From Bradyrhizobium archetypum (GTDB taxonomy: Bacteria; Pseudomonadota; Alphaproteobacteria; Rhizobiales; Xanthobacteraceae), in contig NZ_JAAVLW010000011.1 in assembly GCF_013114835.1 (NCBI RefSeq), forward strand, positions 1 to 64,000: a stretch of 64,000 bases of DNA. The letters run 5' to 3'. Below are positions 17,284 through 25,481 of the stretch, in pieces. The position numbers were made by a program, and so were the translations under genes. Position 1 is the stretch's first letter; every line of letters begins with the position of its first letter. The notes under the pieces are model-generated. The model ran no database searches. It saw nothing but the letters and a program-made list of their open reading frames with translations, and was not told the DNA's origin.

Positions 17284-18675
17284 ATGCCCATTCAAGTTCT
17301 GATGCCTGCGCTGTCGCCCACGATGGAAAAGGGCAACCTCGCCAAATGGCTGAAAAAGGAAGGCGAACCGATCAAGTCCGGCGACGTCATCGCCGAGATC
17401 GAGACTGACAAGGCGACGATGGAAGTCGAGGCGACCGATGAGGGCACGCTCGGCAGGATCTTGATTCCGGAAGGCACCGCCGACGTCGCCGTCAATACGC
17501 CGATCGCGATGATCCTCGCCGACGGCGAGAACGCCGCCGATCTCGCGAAGGCGCCGGCGCCCGCTGCCAAGGCCGCGGAGTCCGCGCCGCCCGCAGAAGC
17601 TAAGGCGGAAGCACCGCAGCCCAAGGCCGCAGCCCATCCAACCGCGCCGGCCGCTGTGAGCGAGCCCGAGCCGGAAGTGCCTGAGGGCACCGAGTTCATC
17701 ACCCAGACCATCCGCGAAGCGCTGCGCGATGCGATGGCCGAAGAGATGCGCCGCGACGGCGACGTCTTCATCATGGGCGAGGAGGTCGCCGAATATCAGG
17801 GCGCCTACAAGGTGACGCAGGGCCTGCTGCAGGAATTCGGCGCACGCCGCGTGATCGACACGCCCATTACCGAGCACGGTTTTGCCGGCGTCGGCGTCGG
17901 CGCTGCAATGGCAGGATTGAAGCCGGTCGTCGAGTTCATGACCTTCAACTTCGCCATGCAGGCGATCGACCAGATTATCAACTCCGCGGCCAAGACGCTC
18001 TATATGTCCGGCGGCCAGATGGGCTGCTCGATCGTATTCCGCGGTCCGAACGGCGCCGCCGCCCGCGTCGCCGCCCAGCACAGCCAGGACTATTCGGCCT
18101 GGTACTCGCAAATCCCCGGCCTGAAGGTGATCGCGCCGTTCTCGGCCGCTGACTACAAGGGCCTGCTCAAGGCCGCGATCCGCGATCCCAACCCCGTCAT
18201 CTTCCTCGAGAACGAGGTGCTCTACGGCCACACCGGCGAGGTGCCGAAGCTCGACGACTATGTCGTGCCGATCGGCAAGGCCCGCGTGGTGCGCAAGGGC
18301 AAGGACGTCACCATCATCTCCTGGTCGATGGGCATGACCTATGCCCTCAAGGCCGCGGAAGAGCTCGCCAAGGAAGGTATCGAGGCTGAGGTGATCGATC
18401 TGCGCACGCTGCGCCCGATGGACACCGAGACCATCATCGCGTCCGTGCAGAAGACCGGCCGCGCCGTGACGGTGGAGGAGGGCTGGCAGCAGTCCGGCGT
18501 CGGCGCTGAAGTCGCTGCCCGCATCATGGAGCACGCCTTCGATTATCTGGATGCGCCGGTCGCGCGTGTCTCCGGCAAGGATGTGCCGATGCCTTACGCG
18601 GCCAATCTCGAAAAGCTTGCATTGCCGTCAGTCGCCGAGGTGGTCGCGGCCGCCAAGGCCGTTTCCTATCGGTAG
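17284..18675 (+). CDS. pdhB: Pyruvate dehydrogenase E1 component, beta subunit with N-terminal lipoyl domain
   Basis: A 463-residue protein. Residues about 1-78 are a lipoyl domain with the modified Lys in ETDKATMEVEA (about 39-49). An Ala/Pro/Glu linker (about 80-135) follows, then the E1-beta transketolase fold (about 139-463) with REALRDAMAEEMRRDGDVFI, EEVAEYQGAYKVTQGL and the C-terminal domain RTLRPMDTETI. The lipoyl domain on E1 beta is typical of alphaproteobacteria. Start codon ATG 17284 follows CCGGAG. It is followed at 6 bases by the small gene and then pdhC. Confidence 0.97.
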   Translation: MPIQVLMPALSPTMEKGNLAKWLKKEGEPIKSGDVIAEIETDKATMEVEATDEGTLGRILIPEGTADVAVNTPIAMILADGENAADLAKAPAPAAKAAESAPPAEAKAEAPQPKAAAHPTAPAAVSEPEPEVPEGTEFITQTIREALRDAMAEEMRRDGDVFIMGEEVAEYQGAYKVTQGLLQEFGARRVIDTPITEHGFAGVGVGAAMAGLKPVVEFMTFNFAMQAIDQIINSAAKTLYMSGGQMGCSIVFRGPNGAAARVAAQHSQDYSAWYSQIPGLKVIAPFSAADYKGLLKAAIRDPNPVIFLENEVLYGHTGEVPKLDDYVVPIGKARVVRKGKDVTIISWSMGMTYALKAAEELAKEGIEAEVIDLRTLRPMDTETIIASVQKTGRAVTVEEGWQQSGVGAEVAARIMEHAFDYLDAPVARVSGKDVPMPYAANLEKLALPSVAEVVAAAKAVSYR

Positions 18676-18681
18676 GTCCCC

Positions 18682-18987
18682 ATGGCCGGTCCCAACGAGC
18701 AGCCGCTGCCGCCCGACGTCATCGGCCGCGACGACGCCGTCGAAGTCCTGCGCGCCTTCGTGGTCGACGGCGGGCTGTCGATCGCGTTCCAGCGCGCCTT
18801 CGAGGAGCCCGACATGTGGGGCCTCCTGCTGGTCGATATCGCCCGCCACGCCTCCCGCGCCTATGCGCGCGAGAGCGAGTATACCGAGGACGAGGCGCTG
18901 GCGCGCATCGTCGATATGTTCGAAGCCGAAATCAACCGGCCGACCGACATGGGCTCCACGACGCCGCGGTCGCAACAAGGTCACTGA
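18682..18987 (+). CDS. DUF5076-like small protein inside the pdh operon
   Basis: A 101-residue soluble acidic protein with RDDAVEVLRAFVVDGGLSIA, then FEEPDMWGLLLVDIARHASR and a C-terminal helical stretch. It resembles the DUF5076 family from memory; no function is established. It starts 6 bases after the pdhB stop and ends 2 bases before the pdhC start, so it is certainly in the same transcript. Conservation at this spot would argue for a role in assembling or regulating the pyruvate dehydrogenase complex, which is inference. Confidence 0.8.
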   Translation: MAGPNEQPLPPDVIGRDDAVEVLRAFVVDGGLSIAFQRAFEEPDMWGLLLVDIARHASRAYARESEYTEDEALARIVDMFEAEINRPTDMGSTTPRSQQGH

Positions 18988-18989
18988 CG

Positions 18990-20339
18990 ATGCCGATCAA
19001 CATTCTGATGCCCGCGCTGTCGCCGACGATGGAAAAGGGCAACCTTGCCAAGTGGCTCAAGAAAGAGGGCGACAAGGTCAAGTCCGGCGACGTGATCGCG
19101 GAGATCGAGACCGACAAGGCGACCATGGAAGTCGAGGCGGTCGACGAGGGCACCATCGCGAAGATCCTGGTGCCGGAGGGCACGCAGGACGTACCGGTCA
19201 ACGACGTGATTGCGGTCATGGCTGGCGATGGCGAGGACGTGAAGGCGGCCAGCGCCAGCGCGGGCGCCGCGCCTGCATCCAAGCCCGCCGAGGCGCCGAA
19301 GGAGGCACCAAAGCCTGCCGCGGCACCGGCTCCATCACCCGCGCCAGCTCCGGCCACAGCACCCGCGCCGGCGGCTCAAGCCACGGCGGCGCCCGCCAAG
19401 GGCAATGGTCACGCCCGCATCTTCTCGTCGCCACTCGCCCGCCGTCTCGCCAAAGAGGCCGGCATCGATCTTGCGCGCATCAACGGCTCCGGCCCGCATG
19501 GCCGCGTCGTCGCTCGTGACGTCGAAGATGCGAAATCGGGCAAGGGCCTGAAGGCTCCGGCCGCCGCACCCGCAGCGGGCCCGAGCATCGCGCCGTCGAT
19601 GTCGGACAAGCAGATCCTCGCGCTGTTCGAGGAGGGCTCCTACGAGATCGTGCCGCATGACGGAATGCGCCGCACCATCGCGCAGCGTCTCACCGCATCC
19701 GTGCAGACCGTGCCGCATTTCTATCTCACGATCGACTGCGACATCGGCAAGCTTTTGGTTGCGCGCGAGGAGATCAATGCGGCGGCGCCGAAGGACAAGG
19801 AAAAGAAGCCGCTCTACAAGATCTCGGTCAATGATTTCGTCATCAAGGCGATGGCAGTGGCGCTGCAGAAGATCCCGAACTGCAACGTGAGCTGGACCGA
19901 AAGCGGCATGGTCAAGCACAAGCATTCTGACGTCGGCGTCGCGGTGGCGATGCCGGGCGGCCTGATCACGCCGATCATCCGCAAGGCTGAGACCAAGACG
20001 CTGTCGGCGATCTCCAACGAGATGAAGGATTTTGCCGCGCGGGCGCGCTCGCGAAAACTCAAGCCGGAGGAATATCAGGGCGGCACTACGGCAGTGTCGA
20101 ACCTCGGCATGTACGGCATCAACCACTTCACCGCCGTGATCAATCCGCCGCACGCGACGATCCTCGCGGTCGGCACCAGCGAGGAGCGCCCGGTCGTTCG
20201 CAACGGCAAGATCGAGATCGCGCAGATGATGAGCGTGACGCTGTCCTGCGATCACCGCGCCATCGACGGCGCGCTCGGCGCCGAGCTGATCGGCGCCTTC
20301 AAGCAGTTGATCGAAAACCCCGTGATGATGATGGTGTGA
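18990..20339 (+). CDS. pdhC: Dihydrolipoamide acetyltransferase (E2) of pyruvate dehydrogenase
   Basis: A 449-residue E2. The lipoyl domain (about 1-78) carries ETDKATMEVEAVDEG with the lipoylated Lys near 43. A long Ala/Pro linker (about 82-135) precedes the peripheral-subunit-binding domain (RIFSSPLARRLAKEAGIDL, about 143-161). The catalytic domain (about 215-449) ends with the active-site motif DHRAIDGALGAE. It transfers the acetyl group to CoA and forms the core of the complex. The start at 18990 is 2 bases after the DUF5076-like stop. One palindromic repeat separates it from lpdA. Confidence 0.97.
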   Translation: MPINILMPALSPTMEKGNLAKWLKKEGDKVKSGDVIAEIETDKATMEVEAVDEGTIAKILVPEGTQDVPVNDVIAVMAGDGEDVKAASASAGAAPASKPAEAPKEAPKPAAAPAPSPAPAPATAPAPAAQATAAPAKGNGHARIFSSPLARRLAKEAGIDLARINGSGPHGRVVARDVEDAKSGKGLKAPAAAPAAGPSIAPSMSDKQILALFEEGSYEIVPHDGMRRTIAQRLTASVQTVPHFYLTIDCDIGKLLVAREEINAAAPKDKEKKPLYKISVNDFVIKAMAVALQKIPNCNVSWTESGMVKHKHSDVGVAVAMPGGLITPIIRKAETKTLSAISNEMKDFAARARSRKLKPEEYQGGTTAVSNLGMYGINHFTAVINPPHATILAVGTSEERPVVRNGKIEIAQMMSVTLSCDHRAIDGALGAELIGAFKQLIENPVMMMV

Positions 20340-20359
20340 CCATCGTATGACATAGCCCC

Positions 20360-20442
20360 CGTCATTGCGAGCGCAGCGAAGCAATCCATTTTCACCGGCG
20401 ACAAGGTGGATTGCTGCGTCGCAAGGGCTCCTCGCAATGACG
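20360..20442. repeat. Palindromic repeat, family A, copy 2
   Basis: CGTCATTGCGAGCGCAGCG opens and GGCTCCTCGCAATGACGG closes the element, with inner GCAATCCA and TGGATTGC. It lies between pdhC and lpdA. Confidence 0.85.
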
Positions 20443-20485
20443 GAAGAACCGTGACGGTCGCACGACGACAGCGAGCGAGTAAGCA

Positions 20486-21904
20486 ATGGCCGACAATTCC
20501 TTTGACGTCATCATCATCGGCTCCGGCCCCGGCGGCTACGTCACCGCGATCCGCTCGGCGCAACTCGGTTTCAAGACAGCCATCATTGAAAAGTCCTATC
20601 TCGGCGGCATCTGCCTGAACTGGGGCTGCATCCCGACCAAGGCGCTCTTGCGCTCTGCCGAGATCTTTCACTACATGCAGCACGCCAAGGATTACGGGCT
20701 GTCCGCCGAGAAGATCTCGTTTGACCCGAAGGCCGTGGTGCAGCGCTCGCGCGGCGTCTCGAAGCGGCTGAACGACGGCGTCGGCTTCCTGATGAAGAAG
20801 AACAAGGTGACGGTGATCTGGGGCGATGCCTCGATCGAAGCGCCCGGCAAGGTCACGGTGAAGAAATCCGCTGCCGAGGCGCCAAAAGGCGCGCTAGGCG
20901 ACGGCGCCTATCAGGCCAAGCACATCATCCTCGCCACCGGCGCGCGCCCGCGCGTGCTGCCGGGACTCGAGCCCGACAAGAAGCTGGTCTGGACCTATTT
21001 CGAGGCGATGGTGCCGGACCGGATGCCGAAATCGCTGCTGGTGGTCGGCTCCGGCGCGATCGGCATCGAGTTCGCATCCTTCTTCCACACCATGGGTGCC
21101 GACGTCACCGTGGTCGAGGTGCTGCCGCAGATTCTTCCCGTCGAGGACGCCGAGATCGCAGGCCTGGCGCGCAAGCGGTTCGAGAAGCAGGGCATTAAGA
21201 TCCTTTCCAACACCAAGGTCACGAAGCTCGAGAAGAAGGCCGACAGCGTGGTCGCCACCATCGACGACGGCAAGAAACCGCAGACCGTCGAGTTCGAGCG
21301 GGTGATTTCGGCGGTCGGCGTGGTCGGCAATGTCGAGGGGCTTGGGCTGGAGAAGGTCGGCGTCAAGACCGACCGTGGCGTCGTCGTGATCGACGGCTAC
21401 GGCAAGACCAACGTGCCCGGCATCTACGCCATCGGCGACGTCGCAGGTCCCCCGATGCTGGCGCACAAGGCCGAGCATGAAGGCGTCGTCTGCATCGAAG
21501 CGATCAAGGGCCTGCATCCGCATGCCATGGACAAGAACCTCATTCCCGGCTGCACCTATTGCCACCCGCAGATTGCCTCCGTCGGCTTGACGGAAGCGAA
21601 AGCGAAGGAGGCTGGGCGCGAGATCCGCGTCGGCCGCTTCCCCTTCGTCGGCAACGGCAAGGCGATCGCGCTCGGCGAGGACCAGGGCCTGGTCAAGGTG
21701 ATCTTTGACAAGAAGACCGGCCAGTTGCTCGGGGCGCATATGATCGGCGCCGAGGTGACCGAGCTGATCCAGGGCTATGTGGTCGCGATGAACCTGGAGA
21801 CCACGGAAGAAGAGCTGATGCACACGGTGTTCCCGCACCCGACGTTGTCCGAGATGATGAAGGAAGCCGTGCTGGATGCCTATGGCCGGGTGTTGAATAT
21901 TTAA
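20486..21904 (+). CDS. lpdA: Dihydrolipoyl dehydrogenase (E3)
   Basis: A 472-residue flavoprotein reoxidising dihydrolipoamide in the pyruvate and related dehydrogenase complexes. The FAD-binding GSGPGGYVTAIRSAQ (about 12-26) and redox disulfide GGICLNWGCIPTKALL (about 41-56) are present, as are the NAD site VVGSGAIGIEFASFF (about 183-197), GIYAIGDVAGPPMLAHKA (about 313-330) and the C-terminal His-Glu pair in FPHPTLSE (about 450). It has no N-terminal lipoyl domain. It is the last pdh gene, 146 bp after pdhC. Confidence 0.97.
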   Translation: MADNSFDVIIIGSGPGGYVTAIRSAQLGFKTAIIEKSYLGGICLNWGCIPTKALLRSAEIFHYMQHAKDYGLSAEKISFDPKAVVQRSRGVSKRLNDGVGFLMKKNKVTVIWGDASIEAPGKVTVKKSAAEAPKGALGDGAYQAKHIILATGARPRVLPGLEPDKKLVWTYFEAMVPDRMPKSLLVVGSGAIGIEFASFFHTMGADVTVVEVLPQILPVEDAEIAGLARKRFEKQGIKILSNTKVTKLEKKADSVVATIDDGKKPQTVEFERVISAVGVVGNVEGLGLEKVGVKTDRGVVVIDGYGKTNVPGIYAIGDVAGPPMLAHKAEHEGVVCIEAIKGLHPHAMDKNLIPGCTYCHPQIASVGLTEAKAKEAGREIRVGRFPFVGNGKAIALGEDQGLVKVIFDKKTGQLLGAHMIGAEVTELIQGYVVAMNLETTEEELMHTVFPHPTLSEMMKEAVLDAYGRVLNI

Positions 21905-21908
21905 GTCC

Positions 21909-21993
21909 CGTCATTGCGAGGAGCGACAGCGACGAAGCAATCCGTTGTGCCGCAAGCGGATAGATGGATTGCTTCGCTTTACTCGCAATGACG
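21909..21993. repeat. Palindromic repeat, family A, copy 3
   Basis: CGTCATTGCGAGGAGCGAC opens and ACTCGCAATGACG closes, with inner GAAGCAATCC and GGATTGCTTC. It starts 5 bases after the lpdA stop. Confidence 0.85.
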
Positions 21994-22029
21994 AATTCAA
22001 GACCGCGTAAACAAGAAAGAAAATCAAGC

Positions 22030-23271
22030 GTGAAAGACAACGACAATCTCACCATCGAACGCCCGACCTTCGTGACCCATCTCGAATGCGCGATGGAAGG
22101 CGATCATTATCCCGCTGACCAGATCCACAACCTGTCCAAGGCCGGCAAGCCGCTGCTGGTGCGCTATGATCTCGCAGGCGTGAAGAAGGCGCTGACCAAG
22201 GCGGCGCTGGCCGAGCGGCCCGCCGACATGTGGCGTTATCGCGAGCTCCTGCCGGTGCGGAAGGTCTCCGACATCGTCAGCCTCGGCGAGATCACGACGC
22301 CGCTCATTCGGCTGCCGAAGCTTGCCAAGAAGCTCGGCGGCGGCGAGATCATCGTGAAGGACGAGGGCCGGCTGCCGACCGGCTCGTTCAAGGCCAGAGG
22401 CCTCGTGATGGCGGTGTCGATGGGCAAGGCGCTCGGCATCAAGCACATGGCGATGCCGACGAACGGCAATGCTGGCGCCGCGCTCGCGGCCTACGCGACG
22501 TCCTGCGGCATCAAGACCACGATTTTCTGCCCGGCCGACACGCCGGAGGTGAACGTCAGCGAAATCGAGCTGCAGGGCGCCACCGTCTACCGCGTCAACG
22601 GCCTGATCGACGATTGCGGCAAGATCGTCGGCGAGGGCAAGGCCAAGGCCGGCTGGTTCGATACCTCGACGCTCAAGGAGCCCTACCGGATCGAAGGCAA
22701 GAAGACGATGGGGCTGGAGCTCGCCGAGCAGCTCGGCTGGGAGATGCCCGACGTGATCTTCTACCCGACCGGCGGCGGCACCGGCCTGATCGGCATGTGG
22801 AAGGCGTTCGCCGAGCTCGAAGCCATCGGCTTCATCGGCCCGAAGCGGCCGCGGATGGTCGCGGTGCAGGCGTCGGGCTGCGCGCCGATGGTGCGTGCTT
22901 TTGAAGCAGGCACCGAGCATGCGCCGCGCTGGGAAGATGCGCACACCATCGCGTCCGGCATTCGCGTGCCGCAGGCGGTCGGAGATTTTCTGATCCTGCG
23001 CGCGGTCCGCGAGAGCAAGGGGTTCGCCATTGCGGTCCCGGACGAGAAGATTTCTGCTGCGCTCAACGAAGTGGCGCGCGAGGAGGGGCTTTTGCTGTGT
23101 CCCGAGGGCGCTGCCACCTACGCAGCCTACAAGCAGAGCCTCGCCGAAGGTCGTGTTGCAAAGAACGATCGCGTGATGCTGTTTAATTGCGCGACAGGAC
23201 TTAAATATCCCCTGCCGCCGGTCACGCGCACGCTCGATCGCCACCAGCCGATCGACTACGCGAAGCTGTAG
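22030..23271 (+). CDS. Threonine synthase-like PLP enzyme
   Basis: A 413-residue fold-type II PLP enzyme. The Schiff-base Lys is in PTGSFKARGL (about 117-126). NGNAGAALAAYA (about 147-158) and the phosphate-binding loop PTGGGTGLIGMWKAF (about 247-261) are clear. An N-terminal segment of about 90 residues with THLECAMEGDHYPAD fits the type of threonine synthase that converts O-phosphohomoserine to threonine. The GTG at 22030 is chosen because the upstream open frame is palindromic repeat sequence; the ribosome site is weak. A related threonine dehydratase-like role cannot be excluded. Confidence 0.87.
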   Translation: MKDNDNLTIERPTFVTHLECAMEGDHYPADQIHNLSKAGKPLLVRYDLAGVKKALTKAALAERPADMWRYRELLPVRKVSDIVSLGEITTPLIRLPKLAKKLGGGEIIVKDEGRLPTGSFKARGLVMAVSMGKALGIKHMAMPTNGNAGAALAAYATSCGIKTTIFCPADTPEVNVSEIELQGATVYRVNGLIDDCGKIVGEGKAKAGWFDTSTLKEPYRIEGKKTMGLELAEQLGWEMPDVIFYPTGGGTGLIGMWKAFAELEAIGFIGPKRPRMVAVQASGCAPMVRAFEAGTEHAPRWEDAHTIASGIRVPQAVGDFLILRAVRESKGFAIAVPDEKISAALNEVAREEGLLLCPEGAATYAAYKQSLAEGRVAKNDRVMLFNCATGLKYPLPPVTRTLDRHQPIDYAKL

Positions 23272-23272
23272 G

Positions 23273-23380
23273 GTCCTCATCGCAAGGAGACCGCGCAGCG
23301 GTCGTCTCGAAGGATGGCCGCGAGGCCGGTGGCTTCATGGTTCGAGACGCGCGGCGTTGCCGCGCTCCTCACCATGAGGA
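23273..23380. repeat. Palindromic repeat, family E
   Basis: GGTCCTCATCGCAAGGAGACC at the left and CCGCGCTCCTCACCATGAGGA at the right (first and last bases inverted), with inner CGTCTCGAAGGATGG and CATGGTTCGAGACG arms. It fills the gap before the binding-protein gene. Only one copy is in the window. Confidence 0.65.
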
Positions 23381-23406
23381 TTGAAATGGCGCGTTGGAGG
23401 AAGCAG

Positions 23407-24378
23407 ATGCGTAGAATGGTTTTGGCCGCCGTGTTTGCAACGCTGGCATTTGCCGGCTCCGCCCTTGCCCAAAGCTTCCCCTCACGTCCCATCACCATCA
23501 TCGTGCCGTTCTCCGCCGGCGGTCCGTCGGATGCGATGGCGCGGATCCTCGCCGAGCGCATGAAGCTCACGCTCGGCGAAACTGTGCTGGTCGAAAACGT
23601 GACCGGGGCGGGTGGCTCGGTTGGCGTCGGCCGCGCGGTGCGCTCACCGCCTGACGGCTACACGGTCAGCTTCGGCCATCTCGGCACCCACGTCGCCAAT
23701 GGCGCGATCTACAAGCTCGGCTACGACCTCGTCACCGATCTCGAACCGGTGGCGCTGTTGCCGAGCAATCCGATGATCATCGTCAGCAAGAAGGCGGTCC
23801 CGGCCACCTCGCTGAAGGAGTTTGTGGCCTGGCTCAAGGCGCAACCGGCGGCACCGACGGCGGGCACCGCAGGCGCCGGCTCCGGCAGCCATATCGCGGG
23901 GCTCTATTTCGAGAGTGTCACCGGGATCAAGCTGCAATATGTACCGTATCGCGGCACCGGCCCCGCGATGAACGATCTCGTCGCGGGCCAGATCGACATG
24001 ATCGTCGACCAGACCTCCAACTCGATCGGGCAGGTGCGTGCCGGCAACATCCGCGCCTATGCCATCACCGACTCCAAGCGCGTCGAGTCGGCCGCCGACA
24101 TTCCGACCGTGGACGAGGCGGGGCTGCCTGGATTTCACATGACGCTGTGGTCCGGCCTCTGGGTGCCCAAGGATACGCCGAAGGATGTCATCGCGAAGCT
24201 GAACGCCGCGACGGTGGAAGCGTTGAACGATTCGGCCGTGCGAAAGCAGCTCGAAAATCTCGGCCTGCAGATGCCGCCAAAGGACAAGCGCACGCCAGAA
24301 GCGCTCGGCGCCTGGCAAAAAGCCGAGATCGAAAAATGGTGGCCGATGATCAAGGCCGCCAACGTCAAGGTGGATTGA
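23407..24378 (+). CDS. Tripartite tricarboxylate transporter-type substrate-binding protein
   Basis: A 323-residue Bug/TctC-family periplasmic protein. The signal peptide RRMVLAAVFATLAFAGSALA is cleaved before QSFPSRP. Family marks are ITIIVPFSAGGPSDAMARILAE (about 27-48 after trimming), VENVTGAGGSVGV, and the ligand-loop region PYRGTGPAMNDLVAGQID (about 179-196). Such proteins bind carboxylates or other small anions for TctAB-type carriers, but no TctA/TctB genes are here. The ATG at 23407 has GGAGG six bases upstream; an ATG at 23386 lies at the edge of a palindromic repeat. It converges on the RTX gene. Confidence 0.9.
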   Translation: MRRMVLAAVFATLAFAGSALAQSFPSRPITIIVPFSAGGPSDAMARILAERMKLTLGETVLVENVTGAGGSVGVGRAVRSPPDGYTVSFGHLGTHVANGAIYKLGYDLVTDLEPVALLPSNPMIIVSKKAVPATSLKEFVAWLKAQPAAPTAGTAGAGSGSHIAGLYFESVTGIKLQYVPYRGTGPAMNDLVAGQIDMIVDQTSNSIGQVRAGNIRAYAITDSKRVESAADIPTVDEAGLPGFHMTLWSGLWVPKDTPKDVIAKLNAATVEALNDSAVRKQLENLGLQMPPKDKRTPEALGAWQKAEIEKWWPMIKAANVKVD

Positions 24379-24479
24379 ACGACGCAACGCTGCGTAGCCC
24401 GGCTCATGCAGGCAACTTGATCTGTGCTCGACGCGGTCCAGCGCCCGGTGCCGATTGAATCGGAGCCGGACGCCGGAGA

Positions 24480-24504
24480 ACAAGGGCCGGGAGGCGGCCC
24501 TTGT
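24480..24504. terminator. Hairpin between converging genes
   Basis: ACAAGGGCC (24480-24488) pairs with GGCCCTTGT (24496-24504) over 9 bp with a 7-base loop. It lies 27 bases beyond the RTX stop and about 100 bases after the binding-protein stop. It lacks a U-run on either strand, so it is a terminator candidate for both directions. Confidence 0.5.
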
Positions 24505-24530
24505 CCGTGATTGTGCCTGTTGTTTTCGGC

Positions 24531-25481
24531 TTAACCGTGCATCGCGGCCATCGCCGTCGCTTCGTTGTGGTGGCCGCCGTCAGTGCCGCCACCGGCCAGC
24601 ACGCCATCGTCCTCCAGATCGAAGTGCGCGCCGCCGAGTTCACCGACCTTCTCGTAGGCGCCATACACGGTCTGGGTCACGTTGATGTCGCTCTGCTTCA
24701 CCAGGTTGCCGTAGACAGTGATGGTGCCGAGCAGATCCTCGTCATGCGCACCAGCATTGCCTTGCTGGCTGATGACGGTGATCACGCTGTAGTCGTTCTT
24801 GCCGTCGCCGTTGCTGTCCTTGTGCTCGATCGACTTGACCTCGGCGGTGTGCGCCGAGATTTCGATCTTGTCACCCTGGGCGCGATTGAAATCGCGGATC
24901 ACGTCGTTGCCGAAGCCGTCGACCCAGTGGTCATGAACCGCGCCGTTCTCGCCGGTGACGCCGACCCAGTCGATCGTGCCGTCAGCGTTGACATGCTTGG
25001 CGACGATCTCATCCTTGGCGTTCACCATGCCTTCGAAGCGGAAGGTATCGCCGCCGGCGCCGCCGGTAAGCGTGTCGTTGACCGCCTTGAACGCGGCGGT
25101 TTCGTCGGCGAAGATCTGCGTCTTGCCGTCCTGGGCCGCGACCATCTCGCCGGCATCCGACCGGCTGAGCAGGACGTCGTTGCCGGTGCCGCCATCCATC
25201 CGGTCGGCGCCGAAGCCGCCGACGAGAAGGTCGGCGCCGGAGCCGCCCGAGAGGTTGTCGTTACCCGAGCCGCCCCAGATCTTGTCGGCGCCGGAGCCGC
25301 CGTTGAGCGTGTCGTTTCCGGCCATCCCGGCGAGCGTGTCTTCCTTGGCGCCTCCGAACAAGACGTTGTTGGCTGTGGTCCCGTTCAGATGATCATGGTC
25401 GGAGCTGCCGCCGCCGAACCTGGCGAAAAAATCTTCGAAGCGGTCGTTGTCGAAGAATCTGTTCAGATTGAAGCGTGCCAT
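24531..25481 (-). CDS. RTX-type calcium-binding secreted protein
   Basis: A 316-residue acidic protein. Residues about 38-105 hold glycine-rich nonapeptide repeats of the GGxGxDxLx type (for example NDTLNGGSGADKIWGGSGND), and a second block lies near 137-150 (TLTGGAGGDTFRFEG). These form a calcium beta-roll. There is no N-terminal signal peptide, in line with type I secretion through a C-terminal signal, but no ABC/MFP exporter genes are nearby. A C-terminal segment with ITVYGNLVKQSDINV is followed by an odd Gly/His/Met-rich tail. Function unknown. It could be a surface or exopolysaccharide-associated protein. Confidence 0.85.
   Translation of the reverse strand: MARFNLNRFFDNDRFEDFFARFGGGSSDHDHLNGTTANNVLFGGAKEDTLAGMAGNDTLNGGSGADKIWGGSGNDNLSGGSGADLLVGGFGADRMDGGTGNDVLLSRSDAGEMVAAQDGKTQIFADETAAFKAVNDTLTGGAGGDTFRFEGMVNAKDEIVAKHVNADGTIDWVGVTGENGAVHDHWVDGFGNDVIRDFNRAQGDKIEISAHTAEVKSIEHKDSNGDGKNDYSVITVISQQGNAGAHDEDLLGTITVYGNLVKQSDINVTQTVYGAYEKVGELGGAHFDLEDDGVLAGGGTDGGHHNEATAMAAMHG

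Noticed and set aside
17098..18534. A 478-codon minus-strand frame opposite pdhB
   Set aside because: Antisense shadow of an unmistakable E1 beta gene.
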